Assembly (NCBI GenBank): GCA_015499985.1
Contig: JAAAUF010000006.1
Location: 72,239-135,204, forward strand
Length of the DNA stretch: 62,966 nt
Direction: 5' to 3'
Source: Haplosporangium gracile
Lineage: Eukaryota; Mortierellomycota; Mortierellomycetes; Mortierellales; Mortierellaceae
The stretch's first letter is position 1. Each line of letters begins with the position of its first letter. A program made the position numbers and the translations under genes. The notes beneath the pieces were generated by a model. That model was given only the letters and a program-made list of their open reading frames with translations, had not been told where the DNA came from and did not search any database. Positions 10,677-20,550 of the stretch are shown piece by piece.

Positions 10677-13117
10677 TTAAACCTTGTCCTGGTCCTTGAT
10701 CTCAGTACGAAGCTGGGCAACCTCACGATCCAAGATTCTAGCCTGAGCATCCGCACGCTTCGTCAACACATCAACAAGAGCCTTGTTCTCGGGTAAGAGA
10801 GCCCTCTCATCAATCTTGGCACCAACCTCCTGCATGGTTTTCAAGACAGTCGCCAACTGGTTAGGCAACCACGTCACAATGGGGGATCCACCGGTGGCGA
10901 CAGGGTGTTTGGTGTACTTGATGATATACTCCTTGGTGAAGCTCCAATGTCTGTTTCTGAAATTCCGGATCTGGTCGACGGCGGCGAGGAAGATGGCGGC
11001 AGAGTTGGGGTCTTGCTCTGCAAAGTTGCGGACCTGGTTCTGACGGGCCTTTTCTTCAACGAATTCCAAGAACTCGGCATGGTTGTGGGGGCGGTAGGTA
11101 CGGAAGTCCTTCAAGACGGCTGTGAGTGGGTTGGACGGCATAGACTCGGTCAACTGGAGCAAGTTATCGCCCATGGGGACCATCGAGTCATTAGCACCAG
11201 ACTCGCCACGATGGAACATGGGTTCGTCCGAGACACCCTCGTAGAGGACACCCTTGGGGAACATGGGCTGGTTCTTGGTACCCATGATGAAGGTTCTGAA
11301 CTTGAGGTAGTCGGCGGGGAGGGAACGTTGCCACATGGTGTCCATTTCCTGGTTGATCTTTTCGTAGGTTGAGACGACCATCGAGAGTCCCTCGTTGAAG
11401 GCTTGACGGTTATGCTTTCCGGCGGCTTCGAGGGTCTTCATGGTGTTCTTGACCAGCTCTCCCGAATGGGAGACCATGGTGACGTGGGAGATAATGAAGC
11501 CGAGCTCGGATGGATCGCCGGAGAAGGGGCGGATCAGTTCCAAGTTGCCCCAGACCAGACCCTTTGACTTGTCGATTCTGCGGTAGTTGTACAAACTGCA
11601 TGATAGTCAAAAAAAAACAAGGGGTTAGTGTTTTGCTCATCTTGTAGGAGCATACAGTACAGAAGCGAATGAAACAAGAATAGAGAAAGAGTGGGGTCAA
11701 CTTACGCGTAGGAGAGGGCGTACTCCATGAAGGGCTTGGCTCCAATCTTCTCGGCGACCTGGACAAGGGGGACGGCGATGTTCTTGGGGAGGACGGAGCG
11801 GCCGAGGCCGTAGTCGCCGGTCTTGCGGTAGAGGATGTCGCATGGCTCCAGAAGGTAGGCCGATGCCACGAATGTGTAGTCTCTGTACAAGGCTGTTGTT
11901 GGATGGATGTAGAAAAGGGAAAGAGAAAGAAAGGAGAAAGGGAAGTAAAGTTAGTAAGGGGCATTGAGTGTGATTGGATTATTATTTTGCATCAACTGCA
12001 CACATGGGGTGGTTGTTGGGGTATGAAATGTGGGGTGAGAGGGAAAAGGGAGAAATAGATTTGCTTGCTTGATTTGTGTTTGTGTGGAGAAGTCAAAGGA
12101 GGAAGAGCAAATCGGGCGTGGGAGAGTAACCCAAAAAAAGAAAATAAAAACGAGGAGCGGAGTGGGTGTGAGCGGCATGGCACAAAATACAAACCCTCAC
12201 TCTTTTTCCTATGGTCACTTGGTCATTTGAGCATGGCCTTTTTGTTGTTGATGTTGATAAGGTGCGGTGTTTTTCTCTCTCTCTCTCTCTCGCATGCCTG
12301 CTTGTTCATCTTCCTCTCCATTCATAACACCCATCTTATTCCTTGCATTCAACAGCTAGCCGGGGATAGCCACCTGCTTCGCAATTCAGCATCCGACGTT
12401 GTTGAGCACATGACGCCTTTCTTTCTCTCTCTTCCCAATGCTTTCCCTTCTCTCTCCTGCTACTATTCCCTATTCCTCTCTTCTCTTTGCGCACCTCAAA
12501 AATATTACTAGGAATGATTGTTCTCCAATAAAATCAAATAAACACCTATTAGCCAACAGCAAAGTCAAAATGGCATTCAAGAACTTACCAGAAAGCAACT
12601 CAGAGTCCTCAACATTCGAAAGATCATACTGAGGCAAACTCTTGCAAGCCTCGCCAAACTGTCCCAAAGCCAACAGACCCTTGGATCCATCCTTCAAGGT
12701 CAAAGGCATCTTTTGCAAAAGCTCCTCCAAGGCCTCATACTCCTTGGGCAAGGCATCCAAGGGATCCTGACGGGGGAGGAAGCCGTTCTGGGTACCGACC
12801 ATGAAACTGGGGATGGAATGGTTCTGGACAAGGGGGTCATCAAGGATCGGGAACCCAGGCACCTCGCGGGCTTGGTTCTGGATATCCGAGGTATGGAACC
12901 GGCGGTACTTGGGCTGAGTGTTGTTGGTGCCTGTAGGGGTGGAGGTGGGCGAGGCCGAGGGGGCCGAAGGGGTCGAGTATTCGCGAATGGCTTGGGCTTG
13001 GAGGCGGAGAGAGTGAGAGATGGCGGCCAAGGCGGTGGTCGAGGTCTTGGTGGGGGCGTTCTTGAGGGCGTTCTTGAGCGAGGCTACGGCCTGCAGGCGG
13101 AGAGTCTGGCGCATCAT
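10677..13117 (-). CDS. Indoleamine 2,3-dioxygenase family protein, putatively mitochondrial
   Basis: Exons 12589-13117, 11706-11892 and 10677-11595 give 1,635 bp, 544 aa. Members of the family are heme enzymes that open the indole ring of tryptophan to N-formylkynurenine. Family marks: GFLPRQDPLDALP, LPKNIAVPLVQVAEKIGAKP, ALSYALYNYRR, GVLYEGVSDEP, the RNRHWSFTKEYI helix whose His455 matches the proximal heme ligand, and the ATGGSP loop (472-477) equivalent to the IDO GTGG loop. The usual GGSAxQSS segment reads RGESGANDS here, so this is a divergent member and activity on tryptophan is uncertain. The first 50 residues are rich in Arg, Ser and Ala, have no acidic residue before Glu46, and end REY|ST, an MPP-type cleavage motif. 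It is longer than typical IDOs (about 400-450 aa), partly for that reason. Two adjacent Met codons open the frame. Confidence 0.9.
12274..12291. repeat. CT dinucleotide microsatellite
   Basis: An uninterrupted run of about nine TC units in the first intron (11893-12588) of the dioxygenase gene, on the non-coding strand of that gene. Confidence 0.85.
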
Positions 13118-13393
13118 TTTTTTCTTGGAAGTTGTGGAGTGGAGAGGTAAGAGAGGGAGTTTGAAAAATAAAATGTCAGGGTCCGAAAAAAAAAAAGTAT
13201 TTCGGGGAATGGACGTCGAGAAGAAGAGGAAGGAGTTAGTAGAAGGATGAAAAAGGAATATGAAAAGCGGAGATGTGGTAGTGGTCGGTGGTTTTTTTTC
13301 TTGAAAGCTTGAACTCGGAAAAGTCGTGGTTGATGAAGGTAAAGAACAAGAAGAGGGAAAATGAAAAGACGAGAGGAGGGGGAAGACGGGCAC

Positions 13394-13401
13394 CTTTTAT
13401 A
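13394..13401 (-). promoter_or_regulatory. TATA box of the dioxygenase gene
   Basis: TATAAAAG on the minus strand, 277 bp before the start codon at 13117. The same octamer stands upstream of several other genes in the window. Confidence 0.6.
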
Positions 13402-15530
13402 AGAAAGTGATGATTTTGTTCCCGTGGGAGGAAAACGCAACTAATCAGCTGTAGGTGAGAGATGGCATTGGGCTACTTGGTTAGTTGGGGAAAGAATGGT
13501 TTGTCGTTCAATTGAATTGATTGAAGTAGATTCGCCGAGAAAGTGGGGGCTAAGTGGACTGGTAATAAGGGTGGACTGAAAGAGTAACAACAGACAACAG
13601 CAGGGGTCCTTCAATGGTCAGTTGTATGCGTGTCCATCGTTGACCAAAAGCAGTTGAGCCATCATCCCCTAATAAGAAATACCAATGATCCAGTACTCTT
13701 TGATGAGCGATCTAACCCATACTCAGGCAACAACTCTTGCCATCCCTTGCCCGTCTGCCTGCCTTGCCTTGCCTTGCCTTGAAATTGAAGAACTCACAGA
13801 TCACCCCCAAAGAAATACATAACACCTTTGTCTCGTTCTCGTTGTCTTTCTTTGCGCAGGTTAGTTGTAGTTGGCCAATAGCTAGACCGACCAGGTCATG
13901 TAAATATTCGATGGTGACACAAAAGAAAGGAGTTCGCGTTTGGTTGGCGACTGAATAGCGACTGAATTGACGCTGCTGTAATATAAAAAAATTTCGCCCA
14001 TCCCTGAACTAATCGGACAAAAAAAGGCGAGCCCATGGTCACACAACAGAGAAACGAGTCAAGAAAAAAAAAGGGCGTATGTTCATTGTTTCCATATTTT
14101 CGTTTGCCCGTTTCGTTGCTTTGTTCGGCATTTTTTTTCCACGGCCTTTGAAGAAGCGATCATTGTCTCCTCAATTAACTACTGCTATGATACCACTTAT
14201 CCTCTTTTAGATCGGGATTCGGGTCAAGGTAAGGGCCTCATTACTCACCCTCACTACCCTCGTTATCCATTCCCAATATCTTTCAATGACCAACTTGGTT
14301 GAATTCATTGCAGAAAAGCTATCGTTTTGCTTGATGATCCTTACCCTTTTCCCTCTGACTTTTTTCTTTGTCAGCGTCTTGCACATTGATAGTAGAACAT
14401 CGAAAGAGGATGACAATAATAAAAAGGTTCAAACACAACAAGAAAGGAGTCCCTTTTTGAAGCCGAATAAAAAAGTAAGCTCAAAGACCTTTTTCCTCCC
14501 CTTCCCTCCCCTATGTCATTTACTTTGCGCCCCTTGTCCGCTCCTTTCCTACTTATTCTTCTTTTCCTTGTCTTTAGTTTTCTTTCCTTTTCTTCAGAAA
14601 ACTGCACACATGTGTTTGACTGGAATATAGGTTACCTTTTGAGAACAAAGAAAGATAAAGAGGCACGCGCAATCCAGCCATCCATGATCCAACACCAGGA
14701 ACCCCTTCCCGCGCGTTTGCGCGTACAACCATATCTTTCAAAAGAGTATAGATAGGCAGACGATTCGGACTTTTGATTGAATAATCCGGACACTTCGGAG
14801 AACTGGAATGAGAATGAGATTTCCGAAATGCTCAAAATATAAAATAAAAAAGCCGCGGGTTGGGGTTGTAGCTGCCGTTTGTATGTCTTTCTTTGGTTTC
14901 TGCGTTCTATGTTCTGCTATAATGTATCAATGGCGACATACTTCAATCTTTTCCTAGATGGAAATAGGAAGCGTAGTTAAGATAAAAAGAAGGCGAGGTG
15001 TGCAGGAAGGCAGTGTCATGACACTTTTGTGTGAGAAAGTGTGTGAGAGAGATACCCTAATCCGTTTCTAACAGCAAAATAGCGCATGTTGGGTTACCCA
15101 TCCCTGCTCAGCATTGCTCTGCTGCCTGTCTGTCTGTTTGTCCGTTTGCCGTGTTTACGTTTCTGTTTCTGTTTGTTTTCTGCTCACATTACATATGCAT
15201 ACAGGGTAAAATTGGCTGTGATAAGAAAGAAGACACATACATCTCTTTTTGTCCTACGCAGACCAACGGCGGGCGGACGGGCGGGCGAGCAGGGCGGTTT
15301 GGCTTGGCTTGGATAGAGGGTTTGAGGTAAGGTTGACTGGTTTTTTGGCGTGAGAGGCCATTTCTGCCGTTTTGAAATCGATGGTGGGTGATGAGCGAGT
15401 GAGTAAGAGTTCACTCTTGGAAATGGTTTGATGAGCGAATTAAATAGCAACCACCCCACGCTCCCTCCCCAAATTTCATAACACAGCCTAGGCAATTGAG
15501 TGTTTCGTTGCTAGCGTGTGCGGCTCTAGA

Positions 15531-15559
15531 TCCTTCCTTCCTTCCTTCCTTCCTTCCCT
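15531..15559. repeat. TTCC tetranucleotide microsatellite
   Basis: About seven perfect CCTT units in tandem in intergenic DNA. No gene is attached. Confidence 0.9.
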
Positions 15560-16399
15560 TACGTTACTCTCTCACCACCAACCATTTCGCAGTCATTACT
15601 TCGTTCCCTTTTTCCCGTCTCCTGGTTCTTGATCTCATGCACACGCACTACATGCATACTTCTCACTTCATTTTCCTTTCTCCTTCGCATCTCACGCGCC
15701 AAGGATAGATGTCGGTCAGATTTTCGATTTCCATTTTTATCCTATTCATCGGAGGGTGATGAATGAACAAAGTATGAATATGTAAAGACGTCCATCCATA
15801 CGTCCTGATGACCCTTCTATGGATTTACACCATAAGATTGTTCAATGCATGGTGTTATAGAGTGGCGTTCAGAGTTTCTTTTGGACCTCCATTTGTTTTT
15901 TTTTGTTATTCTTTCTTGTCCCTTTCTTTCCCTCACACCGGCGTACAGATCTGAAATCTTGAGCACAAGTGCGGTCGCTGCTCTTCTTGGTGCAGGTGCG
16001 TCTATGTAGAAATCATTGAAATAGGGAATGTAGAACCATCGACTTCCTAACAAAAATCCTTTGCCGACAGTCAATCTCCTTCCACTGTTTGTCCTTCTAC
16101 GCCTACCATTACCCGTTTATCCTCCAATAAAACAGCAGATAAGAAAGGTAAGACAATGTATGTCAAAGAAAAGTGAACAAGGTCGTGAAAAGAATATCTG
16201 TATTTGGTGAAAGTTGTCTTTTTTGTTTTCTTCGCTTAGCTTTTCTTGGCGTTTAGTGTCTAATAAAGAGCAATACAAAGTCGCATGCCTAAAATGTTAC
16301 AAAGCGATCTGAGTGAAAAAAAAGTGTAGTGTATTGTGGGTTATTGAAGGAGGAGGGAGTGAGGAGAGGTGTATTGTTGTAACTTCGTTAAAGTGGTTT

Positions 16400-17667
16400 T
16401 TAGTGGAACTTGGGGATCACATTGTCAACGGGAATGACGGTTCCGACCTCAATAGATCTGCCAGAAGCGTTGTGCAACAAGCTATGGATGAGAGGATTGG
16501 CGAAAGAATCGGAATTAGTATGATATTGCGCAAGTCAATCAGGTACAACAGCATATAGGCGTGCGGTTCAATGTCCAGTTGCGGATCGAGAAACTTACTC
16601 AGGGTAACGGAGCTGGATCTTGGGAGGGAGGACAGCGCCAGAGTAGACTTGACTACAAACGACAATGTAGATGTGTAGTTGACGTTAGCAATCAGGGTTT
16701 CGTCCTTTGCTGGTGATCGATTTTCATACACCTTTACGGCGACATCCATATGAAATGTCCAAACGAATAAAAAAATACCTCTCCTCGAGGGCCTGCTGGG
16801 CAAGAACAATGTGCTTCTCGTTGATGCGGTTGGAGTCCTTCTCTGAGCGCATGTAGTACTCAATGTAGCGGGTGAAGGGATGCTTCTCCTATTTGTTTTG
16901 TTGAAATGATAAAAAGTCGTAGATCGCGTCAGAAGACCCTATTTGACGCGTATTACATTTGATAGGCGATCATTGTCGCATCCCTAGATCCGAAATCAAG
17001 TGCTGGTGTCCATTGGTGCAATATAAGCGTGGATTCTGCGATTCTGCAATCCATATCTCGATCTCCTGCGTAGATGCCGAATCCCGTGTTAAATATAGCG
17101 CGCTGGTAAGTGGTGTGGCATGTTGATATCTGGATCATGGTGTTGAAAGGTGAATTATTCCGGATACAGGTCGTTGAAGATCCCATTGAAGTAGTTCGTC
17201 CTTCTGCGCCAATTCCTCCTCCTGCTGTATCCTGTTTTCTCCCTTGTTCTTGATTGCTTATATTACCTCGCCCTGGCTGGTGAGGTGCTCGTCAATGCGG
17301 GACCAGGCGATCAAGCCAACGACGGCGATCAAGGCGATCTTGAATCCGCCCGAGGTGAAGCCTATATTCATTTCAACACGAGAGTTTTTGTCAATCATCC
17401 AATGTATATTGTGCGTGAGGTATTGTATGTGATAGAAATTCTCCAATGCCGGATGGTCGATCCTTTGACAGAGTGTGTTGTTGTTCTGCGAGTTGCTCCC
17501 GCTGCTGATTATTTCCGAAAGGTTGAAGAAGGGTATGATGCAGTACCTTCCTGAGTAGGAGGGGCCTCAGGACCGGAGTGAGCAGCGTGGGAGCCGAAGC
17601 GCTTCTGGACGACGGCGCGTGTGGAGCGAGTGGCGGTAGAGATGCCTGCCCTGCAGAGAAAAGACAT
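16400..17667 (-). CDS. Mitochondrial complex I accessory subunit (fungal 17.8 kDa type), putative
   Basis: Five short exons: 17547-17667, 17267-17361, 16779-16888, 16599-16652 and 16400-16481, giving 462 bp, 153 aa with every junction GT-AG and in frame. The N-terminus (MSFLCRAGISTATRSTRAVV) is a basic, acid-free presequence. One membrane span follows at about residues 45-62 (GGFKIALIAVVGLIAWSRID). The rest matches the plan of the fungal 17.8 kDa NADH:ubiquinone oxidoreductase subunit: HPFTRYIEYYMRSEKDSNRI, a helix INEKHIVLAQQALEER, then LRYPDLLHNASGRSIEVGTV and a PVDNVIPKF tail resembling the family's NVPAG...LDxVIxK ending. Size and layout fit. The assignment rests on remembered family features, so the subunit name is less certain than the mitochondrial location. 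Its start lies 322 bp from the divergent F-box gene. Confidence 0.8.
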
Positions 17668-17989
17668 GATTGTATAGGAGGAGGGAGGGAGGGGAGAGTG
17701 AAGTGGTGATGATGGCGACCAAATTGTCTTTTGTGAGGCTCTTCTTTAACCAGCAGTAAGATCAGAGTTCCGAACTTCGGCCGAATTTCCAAAATGCCTA
17801 CGTATATGTAATCTCGGGGATCGTATGCGCTATTATACGGCTGAAAGATTCGATGATGGTTCCTCCTGGCGCGTGTGTTTAAATCGCTTTTCCGCGCTCT
17901 TGTGTTATCTACCCTCCTTTGATCTCTTCTTCACACTCACTTTTCCTCCCTCCTTTTCTGTTCACAAACCATCATCATCATCGTTCACA
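17668..17989. promoter_or_regulatory. Divergent promoter region, complex I subunit / F-box gene 1
   Basis: The 322 bp between two divergent start codons must hold both promoters and leaders. The right half is pyrimidine-rich and leads to CACAATG of the F-box gene; the reading frame there continues upstream to 17825 but has UTR-like composition. No canonical TATAAAAG box seen. Confidence 0.5.
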
Positions 17990-20047
17990 ATGTTGGACGA
18001 GATCGACCTTCCGCCAGAGACACTCCACCTAATATTCTCGCACCTCTCACCGCAGGACCTCCTTCAATGCACTTATGTCTCCCGCCACTGGAACGGCGTT
18101 GCTGAAGCCCGACTCTACAGCGACATAACTTTCAGTAGGCGGAAAATCAACAATCACAAGCTCGTTCCCGCCCTCAAGACACGCAAGCACCTCCTCCGTC
18201 GATTTGAGATTCAGCTCTGTCAACAATTTACAATCCCGGAAGCGAATCTTCTGGATATCTTCCTCGACTACCGCCCAGACGATGACAATAAACGGAGTCC
18301 TTCTCCCGGAGAATCGTGTCTCTACCATTATCAGGATAGAAATCCTTTTGGAGATGACACCAAAACAAGACCGTCCTTCCCAAAGGCCGCCATCGGACCC
18401 AACCGCCCTGCCTTGACGCATTTTTCCGTTGTCGGCGACTTCGAGTCGAGCTGGCTTCTGGATACGGTCATTTACAACCTGGCGACCTTGACCTTGACAT
18501 CTCTAAAGATCAAATTTTCGTTTGGTCCCAACCACAAGACGTATACGGTGGATCTAGAGAGGATCTTGGAGACGTTTTCTCATCTCAAGGACCTTTGGAT
18601 TGCTGGATATAAGCATCAGTACAAACCCACAGGAGAAATCGAGGATAACGACCCCTCCGCCCCTAAGTCAACGACTACAGTAACAGCAGCAACATCAACA
18701 CCAGCAACAACAGACTCGTCTGTAGGAGCAGGGAAACAGTACAACCTAGAGTCCTTCACTTTTGAGCCGACGACGCTGCTGCGTCGGAGAGGGCCGGATG
18801 CTTTGATGTTCATCAGGCGATTGGGGAACTTGAGAAAGATTGGAATCGACGCTTTGATACCTTACCTTTCTCGCCCTCAGAATGGTCGACCATGGGAGCT
18901 TGGCCGGGCCCTGCAACAATACTGTCCGCAACTGGAGTATATTGATATTGACGGTCCAGTCCCGCTCTGGTTCTTTGATCTGCCTATCCTCCCGTACGAC
19001 AAAATACGTCACATTACGCGGGTGGTGAACGAGAGCTTGCCGCTTCATGTGTTGGAGAAATTGGGCGGAATGGCACAGGAAGCAAACTGGACATATCGGA
19101 TGTTGCGGTTGCAAGAGCAAGAACTGGGAGAGCTCATGGAAAGCAAGTCTGCCAAGTCGTTTTTCCCTCAGCTGAAGACGTTGGTTCTTAGAGGAAAGCA
19201 TTGTCTGTCTGCTCAGGACTTGGTCTTGTTGGGAGTGCATGCTACGTTCCTTACGCACCTTGAGATGGAGCGGTGGCCGGTCCTTGATGGATATATCTTG
19301 GATATCTATGATACGGACGCCGCGGCTGCCGCTGCCGCCCAGTCAACAAAGCCACCTCTACCGTCAGATATCAGCGTAGCGGTTGAAGCTAAACGGCTTT
19401 GTAAACGAAGGATCTTTAACCATTGGGACTTGTTGCTGTTCCTTCAGCGCCGCTCCAGTCTCCGTCACTTCGTAATTTCAGGACACAACATTCCATTCGG
19501 CAATCTGGTCGTCAAACCCTTCATTCCTCATATCCCCGACCACTTTATCAACGACGACGATACGGAAGCAACTGCAGAGGCAAAGGAAAAGTCTCTAATA
19601 ATTCTACCCTGGGCGTGTGAGGAGAGACTGGAGACGCTCAAGGTCGGATTTCAAGTTTCGGCAAGCGACCCCCAGGAGCATGAACTTGTCTGGAAGCACC
19701 TGGGACGGTTTGGGAAGCTGCGTTCTTTGCACCTCGACCAGTCGAATCTGTTCGCGTCTCTCTCGTATGGAGTAGAGGGTCTGCTGGAGGGAGGAATGGA
19801 CGAGACACTGGAGGAGATCCGTTCTTTGCCAGGATGGTGGAAGACAAAGGACTGCCGTGAGTTGGTGTCGTGGTTTGCGAAGTCGTTTCCGAAGCTGCGA
19901 GTCCTTGGGTTAGCGTACGACAAATGGCATGTGGATGGTAAGAGAGGAAAGACTTATTGTTCGTTTCTGGAGGATGAGGCGGTAAAGAAGTGTTCAATTA
20001 GGCGTGTGTTTATTGAAGATGCTCCTGAGAGAGAAACCCCATGGTAG
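17990..20047 (+). CDS. F-box protein, tandem copy 1
   Basis: Intronless, 685 aa. The N-terminal F-box (about residues 5-50) shows LPPETLHLIFSHLSPQDLLQ, CTYVSRHWN and AEARLYSDITF, the Skp1-binding fold of SCF ubiquitin ligase adaptors. The remainder has scattered leucine-rich segments (LTHFSVVGDF, LKTLVLRG, LETLKVGF, LRSLHLDQS) that suggest a degenerate LRR substrate-binding domain. Residues about 225-250 carry a Thr/Ala-rich low-complexity stretch that the neighbouring copy lacks. The start at 17990 places the F-box at the N-terminus, as in copy 2, and follows a TTCACAATG context. Copy 2 lies head-to-tail 503 bp downstream and is collinear throughout. The substrate is unknown. Confidence 0.88.
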   Translation: MLDEIDLPPETLHLIFSHLSPQDLLQCTYVSRHWNGVAEARLYSDITFSRRKINNHKLVPALKTRKHLLRRFEIQLCQQFTIPEANLLDIFLDYRPDDDNKRSPSPGESCLYHYQDRNPFGDDTKTRPSFPKAAIGPNRPALTHFSVVGDFESSWLLDTVIYNLATLTLTSLKIKFSFGPNHKTYTVDLERILETFSHLKDLWIAGYKHQYKPTGEIEDNDPSAPKSTTTVTAATSTPATTDSSVGAGKQYNLESFTFEPTTLLRRRGPDALMFIRRLGNLRKIGIDALIPYLSRPQNGRPWELGRALQQYCPQLEYIDIDGPVPLWFFDLPILPYDKIRHITRVVNESLPLHVLEKLGGMAQEANWTYRMLRLQEQELGELMESKSAKSFFPQLKTLVLRGKHCLSAQDLVLLGVHATFLTHLEMERWPVLDGYILDIYDTDAAAAAAAQSTKPPLPSDISVAVEAKRLCKRRIFNHWDLLLFLQRRSSLRHFVISGHNIPFGNLVVKPFIPHIPDHFINDDDTEATAEAKEKSLIILPWACEERLETLKVGFQVSASDPQEHELVWKHLGRFGKLRSLHLDQSNLFASLSYGVEGLLEGGMDETLEEIRSLPGWWKTKDCRELVSWFAKSFPKLRVLGLAYDKWHVDGKRGKTYCSFLEDEAVKKCSIRRVFIEDAPERETPW

Positions 20048-20550
20048 AATTAAATGTCTCCCTTCGCACTTTGTCTACACAATCACTACGCATTTATTTG
20101 TTTCGGTCGTGATGGATCAACACATCCTTTTTATTTGTTTATTCCCTATATACATGTCTTTCCTCTGTCTTGTTTCTTTCCCTCTCCCTTGCAACTCTTG
20201 CAACTGCCACTTTTTTATCCGCTCCATACCAACAAAACTGTTCCTGGCCGTTGAGCACTTGCCATATGAGTCACTGAGACCTTTCCTTACTGGAGACCAA
20301 GACCTAGATGGGCGGAGTTTTTTTTTTATTATTTTTTTTTATATATATTTTCAGGTCCCTTCTGTCCCAATCAGCATGCCAGACAAGGCAGAGCAGTGTG
20401 ATCAATTTGAGAGGCTAGGCCATTTTTTTGTGCCCAGTTTACTTTTCTCTTCTCTCTTTTCTTCCAACCCTCTCAGCCCATTCACATCTGCCTCAGTTCA
20501 TCTTTCCACTCATTCTCCATTTCTTCATTCCACAAACCCATTCCTACGAG
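20048..20550. other. Spacer between the two F-box genes
   Basis: 503 bp of AT- and pyrimidine-rich sequence with the 3' UTR of copy 1 and the leader of copy 2, including T-rich runs near 20320-20350. The frame of copy 2 is open back to 20428 but with leader-like composition. No other gene. Confidence 0.6.

Larger units (their letters stand above)
13118..16399. other. Intergenic region between dioxygenase and complex I subunit genes
   Basis: 3.3 kb with no supportable gene. It holds the dioxygenase promoter (TATA at 13394-13401), a CCTTG pentamer repeat near 13757-13779, a TTCC microsatellite at 15531-15559, and the 3' UTR of the complex I gene. Open frames of up to about 110 codons (for example 14286-14630 plus) have simple, hydrophobic, pyrimidine-derived composition. 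Confidence 0.55.

Noticed and set aside
17825..17989. N-terminal extension of F-box copy 1
   Set aside because: Leader-like composition; the F-box begins just after the ATG at 17990, matching copy 2.
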